Shown piece after piece: positions 1 through 4,587 of a DNA stretch of 7,222 nucleotides. Each line of letters starts with the position of its first letter. Position 1 is the stretch's first letter. The translations under genes were made by a program, and so were the position numbers. Origin of the DNA: UMGS902 sp045580835 (GTDB lineage Bacteria > Bacillota > Clostridia > Oscillospirales > CAG-272); the NCBI GenBank assembly GCA_045580835.1, contig JAZNOM010000127.1, forward strand, positions 1-7,222. Reading direction: 5' to 3'. A model generated the notes under the pieces. The model did no database searches. It worked only from the letters and a program-made list of their open reading frames with translations, and was not told the DNA's origin.

Positions 1-28
1 GGCTTTTTAAGCCCTTGCCGTTACTTGC

Positions 29-87
29 TTTTTCGGATTTTTGTCTCTACCGTACACATGTACGCCGACGAAACAAAAATCCAAAAA
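29..87. repeat. Long imperfect inverted repeat in palindrome-rich intergenic element
   Basis: Positions 29-44 pair with 73-87: five T against five A, one bulged C at 34, then a perfect 10-bp arm (35-44 with 73-82). Inside the loop a second stem, 51-55 with 60-64 (cgtac/gtacg) around the loop acat, makes a two-tier hairpin. A further small hairpin (ggctt/aagcc, 1-13) lies at the window edge, and a perfect 12-bp hairpin lies on the other side at 114-140. The structure can form on either strand. It could be an extragenic palindromic repeat, a MITE-like element or a structured RNA; the sequence alone does not decide. It lies downstream of the terminator of the redox operon. Confidence 0.5.
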
Positions 88-113
88 TCTGCCTGCGTTT
101 CTCATCCTCCACT

Positions 114-140
114 CAGCCTGATGACTTTGTCATCAGGCTG
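114..140. repeat. Perfect 12-bp hairpin next to the terminator
   Basis: cagcctgatgac (114-125) pairs perfectly with 129-140 around a three-base ttt loop. On the minus strand it follows the T-tract of the terminator at 141-168 and has no T-tract of its own, so it is not a standard intrinsic terminator in that direction. On the plus strand it is followed by six A, which also does not fit. It may mark the boundary of the palindrome-rich element at 1-140, or may stabilise the 3' end of transcripts that read through. Confidence 0.55.
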
Positions 141-168
141 AAAAAATGAGCCATAAGGCTCATTTTTT
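141..168 (-). terminator. Intrinsic terminator of the SDR-flavoprotein operon, probably bidirectional
   Basis: A perfect 12-bp stem (141-152 with 157-168) has a four-base loop (153-156). The core is TGAGCC/GGCTCA, flanked by an A6 tract on one side and a T6 tract on the other, so it can act in both directions. The flavoprotein stop codon (TGA, 160-162) and its last two lysine codons lie inside the upstream arm, so the A-tract does double duty as coding sequence. Confidence 0.85.
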
Positions 169-1485
169 ATTTTTCACTTTTTCAAGCAGTTTGTTATACG
201 GTGCAAGCATGCCCTCATTCATGGCGTTGCCCATTTTTGCTTTTATTTTTTTGTTTGAAATCAGCGCACCGACAAGGTACATTTTAAGTACAGTTCCCTT
301 TTTCTTTTGCGGGAAATCATACTGCCCGTGCTTTTTATAAAACTTATGGTCGGCTTTCATCATACCGCGCATGATATATATAAGGTCACGGAATATCTTC
401 ATACCGCCCACACCGTAAAACGTCTGCGGCGGCACATAGCCGTTTTCAAGCGCGAAGCAAAGTTTTTTCGCCATGGCATCAATGCCCTCTTCATCGGTAG
501 CGGTGCCGCATAAAAAGTTTGCCCCTACATCGGCACGCGCGGTTAAAATTGTTTGCAAATTAGGCTCGTTTTCAAGGTCGCCGCAAACAAGATATCCCAT
601 TGGCATACCCATAGTAACCGTGCGGTGCCCGTTGCAAAACTGACGGTCATCGTACATTTTAAAAAGCGCACCCATGGAGTGGTCTCTTACCGTAAATGCG
701 TAAATTATAGCCTCGGCAGTTTGAATTTTGCCGCGTAAAAACTCATCAAAGCCATCTTTGTAGATACACTTACCGTCGGAAGCACAGTTGAAACAACCAA
801 GGCAACCTCCGCTAAACGGATACTCGCGCAGATTTACAACGCGGGTTGCACGCGGAAGTACCGCGCGAAAACGGTCTATCATGCTTTGCAGCGCCTCGTT
901 ATCGCAGTCGGTTACAATAACAACATCGCCGTCCTTTATTTCTGTGCTTTCAGGCATAGAAACAATATCCGCCGAACAAGGCTTGCGCTTTTCGGGTATT
1001 GACTCGTAAAGATCGTTTTGCATCGAAAAAATAATGTACTCAAAAAAGTCTTTTGCTTCTTTTTGACCTTTTTCAGTCAGTAAATCATCCATATCCGCCG
1101 AAAGTCCGCGTATATACTTCATGTCAAGATCTTTGCAGTTATCCTCGATATAGCGGTGTGCCGTAACATCGTAAAAATGCTTTGATGTGGTTATCTGCGT
1201 TACAAATTTACCTTTTAAGTCTATGCCCGACGCCTTCAAGAGTTCAATAAACCTGTGAAGCTGGCTTGGTGCGATAAAGGTATACACGGGGTATGAAAAA
1301 ATTACAAGGTCTGCACTCTCAAATGCAGCGGCATTCAAAAACTCTTTTTCAAGCGTCTTTATCTTCTGCCCTGCATGCACAACTTTAAACGTGTGCATGG
1401 GATACAGTGCCTCAAGATAGTTTAACGTTTGAAGTGTTACACTGTATTTTCCCTTTGGGCTACCATTAATTACTAAAATATTCAT
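160..1485 (-). CDS. Two-domain flavodoxin-like NAD(P)H-dependent oxidoreductase with iron-sulfur-type cysteine motif
   Basis: This 441-residue, probably cytoplasmic protein belongs to the NADPH-dependent FMN reductase / iron-sulfur flavoprotein group. Domain 1 (about 1-165) starts MNILVINGSPKGK, a classical FMN phosphate-binding loop (NGSP, 7-10), and has the SYPVYTF segment (64-70) that usually contacts flavin; it lacks the cysteine motif. Domain 2 (about 186-345) has Cys228-x2-Cys231-x2-Cys234-x5-Cys240, the spacing of the compact 4Fe-4S motif of archaeal and clostridial iron-sulfur flavoproteins, plus a family-like LFKMYDDR segment (274-281). Its own phosphate loop is degenerate (VTDCDNE, 191-197). 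Residues 350-441 form a lysine-rich tail of unknown role. The start is fixed by the FMN loop immediately after it. No good ribosome binding site is visible; the ATG overlaps the SDR stop (TAATG), so translational coupling is likely. Substrate and electron partner are unknown. The family call is firm, the function generic. Confidence 0.85.
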   Translation of the reverse strand: MNILVINGSPKGKYSVTLQTLNYLEALYPMHTFKVVHAGQKIKTLEKEFLNAAAFESADLVIFSYPVYTFIAPSQLHRFIELLKASGIDLKGKFVTQITTSKHFYDVTAHRYIEDNCKDLDMKYIRGLSADMDDLLTEKGQKEAKDFFEYIIFSMQNDLYESIPEKRKPCSADIVSMPESTEIKDGDVVIVTDCDNEALQSMIDRFRAVLPRATRVVNLREYPFSGGCLGCFNCASDGKCIYKDGFDEFLRGKIQTAEAIIYAFTVRDHSMGALFKMYDDRQFCNGHRTVTMGMPMGYLVCGDLENEPNLQTILTARADVGANFLCGTATDEEGIDAMAKKLCFALENGYVPPQTFYGVGGMKIFRDLIYIMRGMMKADHKFYKKHGQYDFPQKKKGTVLKMYLVGALISNKKIKAKMGNAMNEGMLAPYNKLLEKVKNKK

Positions 1486-2285
1486 TACGGTCTGAGTCCC
1501 ATGCCGCCCTCAAGTGTAAGGGTTTCGCCGTTCATATACTTAAAATCGGGGTTTGCAAGCTGAACGCAAACTCTGCCGATTTCGGTTTCGGCATCGCCGT
1601 AATGTCCTGCCGGCGGCATTTTCACATTTGCCTTAAACGCATCGGGATACGCCTTTTCAAACTGCTCAAGCTGCACTGTCCATGCAAGCGGACATACAAC
1701 GTTTGCATTTATGCCGTCCTTCGCCCACTCTGTTGCCGCAACTCTTGTAAGTCCTCTGATGCCCTCCTTTGCAGCAGCATACGAGCACTGCCCATAGTTA
1801 CCGAAAAGTCCCGCGCCTGAAGCAAAATTGATAACACTTCCCTTGGTTTCTTTAAGATAGGGATAGCAAGCTTTCATATAATAAAACGTTGCGTAAAGTC
1901 CCGAATACATTGCAAGGTCAAACTGCTCGGTGGTGTGGTCCTGAATGGTCACGCCCGATGCCGATGCCTGTGCGTTGTTGATAAGCACGTCAATTCTGCC
2001 AAATGCCTTCATCGCAGCTTCGGCAACACCCTTTGCAGTCGCTTCGTTATCCGTACCTGCCGCGATATCGGCAGCAAGTGCAAGCACTCTTATACCGTAC
2101 AATCTCTCAAGCTCTTCTTTTGCCTTTTCAAGCTTTGCAACATTTCTGCCGGTAATAACAAGATTTGCCCCCTCTTTAGCATACGCGGTTGCGATGCCGT
2201 AACCGATAGAACCGCATCTTCCGTCTGAAAGAACTGCATAGCCTGCGCCGGTAATTATCGCCGTTTTACCTGTCAAAAATCCCAT
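1485..2285 (-). CDS. Short-chain dehydrogenase/reductase (SDR) with extended cofactor loop
   Basis: This 266-residue cytoplasmic NAD(P)-dependent oxidoreductase is of classical SDR length. The Rossmann first strand and glycine-rich loop run ITGAG (11-15), then about ten extra residues, then GSIGYGIA (25-32). Further marks are NNAQ (103-106, usually NNAG), Ser156, and Tyr169-x3-Lys173, with the normal 13-residue Ser-to-Tyr spacing, and a C-terminal GETLTLEGG segment (253-261) typical of the family. The stretch that normally holds the helix-4 Asn of the catalytic tetrad reads SGLYATF (128-134), with no Asn. The N-terminal loop resembles the spaced SIAYGIA loop of enoyl-ACP reductase FabI, but Tyr-x3-Lys and the rest are classical. 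An AAGAAGG site 8 nt upstream supports the start. It is first in a two-gene operon with the flavoprotein, suggesting a shared substrate. Substrate cannot be deduced; a steroid, bile acid, quinone or aromatic compound would be a guess. Confidence 0.9.
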   Translation of the reverse strand: MGFLTGKTAIITGAGYAVLSDGRCGSIGYGIATAYAKEGANLVITGRNVAKLEKAKEELERLYGIRVLALAADIAAGTDNEATAKGVAEAAMKAFGRIDVLINNAQASASGVTIQDHTTEQFDLAMYSGLYATFYYMKACYPYLKETKGSVINFASGAGLFGNYGQCSYAAAKEGIRGLTRVAATEWAKDGINANVVCPLAWTVQLEQFEKAYPDAFKANVKMPPAGHYGDAETEIGRVCVQLANPDFKYMNGETLTLEGGMGLRP

Positions 2286-2293
2286 ATATAATA

Positions 2294-2300
2294 CCTTCTT
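2294..2300 (-). promoter_or_regulatory. Ribosome binding site of the SDR gene
   Basis: AAGAAGG reads on the minus strand, 8 nt before the ATG at 2285. It supports the chosen start. Confidence 0.85.
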
Positions 2301-2319
2301 TCATAATAGCTGTATATAT

Positions 2320-2348
2320 ATTATAACCTATATTGTTGTATTTTTCAA
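2320..2348 (-). promoter_or_regulatory. SigA-type promoter of the SDR-flavoprotein operon
   Basis: On the minus strand TTGAAA (-35, 2343-2348) and a perfect TATAAT (-10, 2320-2325) are separated by exactly 17 bases. The -10 box lies about 34 nt upstream of the SDR start codon, which leaves a short leader of roughly 25-30 nt containing the ribosome binding site. The -35 box starts only 3 bases after the terminator of the upstream operon. No operator-like palindrome is evident beyond an AT-rich alternating stretch (tatatata) at the -10 region. The match suggests a fairly strong, possibly constitutive promoter. Confidence 0.85.
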
Positions 2349-2351
2349 GAT

Positions 2352-2379
2352 AAAAAGGCTTCCTTGAGGAAGCCTTTTT
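2352..2379 (-). terminator. Intrinsic terminator of the secreted-protein operon
   Basis: A perfect 12-bp stem (2352-2363 with 2368-2379) with a four-base loop has core GGCTTCC/GGAAGCC, flanked by five A and five T. It begins 6 nt after the TAA stop of the 726-residue gene. Because of its symmetry it could also work on plus-strand transcripts. It insulates the next promoter from read-through. Confidence 0.9.
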
Positions 2380-2385
2380 GGAAGT

Positions 2386-4566
2386 TTATTTTACAAGAAT
2401 TGCAGTGGAAGTAGCCGCGTCCCATTTAATGTTTGCATTGTCAACGCCGAGAGCGTTTGCAATTGCACGAACGGGGAGATATGTGCGGTTATTTTCGATG
2501 ATTGCAGGAGAGTCAAGCGCAACGGTCTTGCCGTTAACGGTCATAGAAGGAGCATCAATCTTAACTACGATTGTAACGTCCTTATTGGAGAGAGTAGCAG
2601 TTCTTGTAGCTGCATCCCACTTGATACCGTCGTTTGTTACACCGAATGCATTCGCAAGGAATCTTACGGGAAGCATTGTGCGGTTATTGCGGTTGATAGG
2701 AGCTGCGTCAAGAGTTTGCGCCGCACCGTTGATGTAAGCGGTGGTAGAGCCGATTGTAAGCTTAACTTCGGTCTTTGCCGCGGGTTCATCATCTGCCTCG
2801 TAAGTAAGGAGAGTACCCTTATTTTCAATAGTAAATACCTTTTGCGCTTCCTCGGAGAGGATAGCAGTTGCAGACTCATCAACAACAAGCTTATAGTGAT
2901 ACTCATTGCCGGGCTTAGTCAAGAACTGCGTCTTATCGGTAACGATAAGAGTTGCGCCGTCAAGCACATGAATTGTATTCTGTGCATTTTCCTGGAAGAG
3001 GATAATATCATCAAAGATCACGTCGCCTGCAAGTCGGAGAACAGTGCCGCTACCCATTTTAAATGCGCATGCAGGGTTGTTTGCAGGTTCGGGATTCTTG
3101 TAATCGTTACCCTCCCAAACGGAGGTAAACGTAAGAGGATTTGCAAGCGAAGGAAGTGTGAACGCGTTTTCATCGGAAGTACCTGCAATGTATGACTTGC
3201 CGCATACAACAACCGTACCGCCGGTGGTGAGAACGTCAAGCACACCGCCCTTGTAAGACTTTACTGCATTTGCCGCAGAAGAGCCGTCCTTGTCGTTGTT
3301 GCCTGCATAGTTAAGGAAACAAACTGCCCTTGCACCGTCAGCGGGTTCGTCGGTAGAAGCGTTATCACCCAAAAGAACCTTTGCGCCGCTGCCGATAACA
3401 ATTTCACCTGCACCGGAAACGCTTGAGAACGTACCGCCGTTGATTGTTGCCTTACCGCCTGCTTCTACAACAATATTGAAGTAGTATGCCTGCTTGGACA
3501 TGGTAATAACATTTTCGTTAATTGTAAGTGAAGCGCCGCTCTTGACTACAAGTGTATTCTGTCCGTTTTCCTGGAAAAGAATAATGTTGTCAAACACTAC
3601 ATCGCCGAGCATGTTAAGAGTTGTACCACTACCAAGTTTAAACGCACATGCAGGGTTGGTTGCGGGTTCGGGATTTTTGTAGTCGATACCACCGTAAACA
3701 GAGGTGAATACAAGCGGATTTGCAAATGCGGGAAGGTCGAACGAATTTGTGCCTTCAACGCCGGCAATATAGGATTTACCGCTTACAATAACAGTACCGC
3801 CCTTGGGAAGAACTTTGAAAACGCCTTCGCCATAACCCTTTACAGGTGTTGCAGAAGTCTTACCGTCGTTTGTATTGCTGCCATTATAGTCAAGGAAGCA
3901 AGCATTGTCACCAGATTCTACTGTGCCGACAACAATTTCCTCCTTTTCAGTAGAAAGAACATTTGCGCCCTTGCCGATAGTAATATCACCGTCGCCTGAA
4001 ACATTTGAGAACGTGCCGCCGTTGATGATTGCAGTACCGCCCTCTTCAACCAAGACCTTCATATAATAAGACTGCTTGGTCATGGTAACAACCTTTTCGG
4101 TAACGGTAAGAGTTGCACCGTCTTTAACGATAATGGTGTTCTGCGCGCCCTCCTGGAAAAGAATAATGTCATCAATTACAAGGTCGCTTTCAAGAGTGAG
4201 CGTCTTGCCACCGGCAATCTTCATAGAACCTGCTGCGGGGTTTGATGCGGGCTCGCGGTTCTTGTAGTCAACGCCGCCGTAGTTTGCAGTAATAGTTACT
4301 TCACCGCGGGTCTTCCACGTGTAGTCAGCGCCAACATAAAGCTTTTCGCTGGCAACGAGTATGCCGCCGCCCTGAAGAAGCGACATGACACCGCTGCCGC
4401 TTGCAGTACCAAGAGACTTTTTGGCAGTAGAAGCGCTGTAACCGTCATTATTGTCATTTCCTTTACTGTAGGAAATGTATACTGCATTGTCGGATGCAAA
4501 TGCAGTAAGCGAAAGTGATGCGACAACAAGTAACGTTGCCAAAATCAAAGAGATAATTCTGCGCAT
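2386..4566 (-). CDS. Secreted repeat protein with three beta-helix-like units and C-terminal stalk domain
   Basis: This 726-residue exported protein starts with a signal peptide (about 1-24: two Arg, a hydrophobic run, then TAFA before SDN). Three homologous units of about 190 residues follow (about 28-220, 222-412 and 414-590). Each opens with an N-D-G motif (NDNNDG 37-42, NTNDG 231-235, NDKDG 424-428) and contains DYKN, EPA-NPA and an IILFQE-AQNT/GQNT core. The glycine-rich GGT segments suggest right-handed beta-helix rungs. Units 2 and 3 are closest; unit 3 has lost the INGGTFS-VSG segment. Residues 601-726 form the stalk domain (copper amine oxidase N-terminal-like family), with two half-motifs, NNRTMLPVR (627-635) and NNRTYLPVR (692-700), each followed by WDAAT. 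No catalytic copper amine oxidase domain, LPxTG or SLH motif is seen. It is last in the operon, 21 nt after its paralogue. A surface structural, adhesive or ligand-binding role is inferred; none is shown. Confidence 0.85.
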   Translation of the reverse strand: MRRIISLILATLLVVASLSLTAFASDNAVYISYSKGNDNNDGYSASTAKKSLGTASGSGVMSLLQGGGILVASEKLYVGADYTWKTRGEVTITANYGGVDYKNREPASNPAAGSMKIAGGKTLTLESDLVIDDIILFQEGAQNTIIVKDGATLTVTEKVVTMTKQSYYMKVLVEEGGTAIINGGTFSNVSGDGDITIGKGANVLSTEKEEIVVGTVESGDNACFLDYNGSNTNDGKTSATPVKGYGEGVFKVLPKGGTVIVSGKSYIAGVEGTNSFDLPAFANPLVFTSVYGGIDYKNPEPATNPACAFKLGSGTTLNMLGDVVFDNIILFQENGQNTLVVKSGASLTINENVITMSKQAYYFNIVVEAGGKATINGGTFSSVSGAGEIVIGSGAKVLLGDNASTDEPADGARAVCFLNYAGNNDKDGSSAANAVKSYKGGVLDVLTTGGTVVVCGKSYIAGTSDENAFTLPSLANPLTFTSVWEGNDYKNPEPANNPACAFKMGSGTVLRLAGDVIFDDIILFQENAQNTIHVLDGATLIVTDKTQFLTKPGNEYHYKLVVDESATAILSEEAQKVFTIENKGTLLTYEADDEPAAKTEVKLTIGSTTAYINGAAQTLDAAPINRNNRTMLPVRFLANAFGVTNDGIKWDAATRTATLSNKDVTIVVKIDAPSMTVNGKTVALDSPAIIENNRTYLPVRAIANALGVDNANIKWDAATSTAILVK
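2389..2766 (-). repeat. Stalk-domain coding repeat, copy 1
   Basis: This stretch encodes residues 601-726 of the 726-residue protein and is homologous over its full length to 4591-4968. By hand alignment the two translations match at 109 of 126 residues without gaps. The longest identical DNA stretch I saw is 38 bases (2660-2697 with 4862-4899). The identity starts abruptly at VKLTIGSTTAYING, while the preceding repeat regions are much more diverged. Confidence 0.9.
2797..3327 (-). repeat. Internal unit 3 of the 726-residue protein
   Basis: It encodes about residues 414-590. It matches unit 2 closely over its first two thirds (GKSYIAG, NPLTFTSV, DYKNPEPA, NPACAFKMGSG, IILFQENAQNT) and then diverges: the INGGTF rung of the other units is replaced by SATAILSEEAQKVFTIENKG. 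It may be a worn copy or an adapted last unit that joins the stalk domain. Confidence 0.8.
3331..3903 (-). repeat. Internal unit 2 of the 726-residue protein
   Basis: It encodes about residues 222-412 and is the most complete match to both neighbours. It shares ACFLDY/VCFLNY, GKSYIAG, PACAFK and IILFQEN with unit 3, and INGGTFS-VSG plus the (I)VIGSGAKVL-type ending with unit 1. Confidence 0.8.
3907..4485 (-). repeat. Internal unit 1 of the 726-residue protein
   Basis: It encodes about residues 28-220, directly after the signal peptide. It shares NDG, GGVDYKN-EPA-NPA, DDIILFQEGAQNT and INGGTFSNVSG with unit 2. It is the most diverged unit in its first 60 residues and has no cysteine, unlike units 2 and 3. 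Confidence 0.78.
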
Positions 4567-4574
4567 AGTGTTTA

Positions 4575-4582
4575 CCTTCCTT
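4575..4582 (-). promoter_or_regulatory. Ribosome binding site of the 726-residue gene
   Basis: AAGGAAGG reads on the minus strand, 8 nt before the ATG at 4566. It sits within the 21-nt gap after the upstream stop codon, which fits co-transcription. No promoter or terminator fits in this gap. Confidence 0.88.
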
Positions 4583-4587
4583 TATAT

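Noticed and set aside
114..140. Second intrinsic terminator
   Set aside because: The stem is perfect but has no T-tract after it on either strand, and it already lies downstream of a good terminator.
2286..2385. Riboswitch or attenuator between the two operons
   Set aside because: The 100-base gap is accounted for by a terminator, a consensus promoter and a ribosome binding site. The leader left after the -10 box is too short for a known riboswitch.
2389..2766. Copper amine oxidase enzyme activity
   Set aside because: Only the N-terminal-like stalk domain is present. The catalytic domain with topaquinone site and copper histidines is absent from both proteins.
2716..3195. 159-residue open frame on the plus strand
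   Set aside because: It lies wholly antisense to the well-supported secreted protein gene, has no recognisable domain and no ribosome binding site, and is a by-product of codon composition.
2797..4485. CRISPR array or tandem DNA satellite
   Set aside because: The repeats are about 580 bases long, diverged, in frame and coding, with no short direct repeats and unique spacers.
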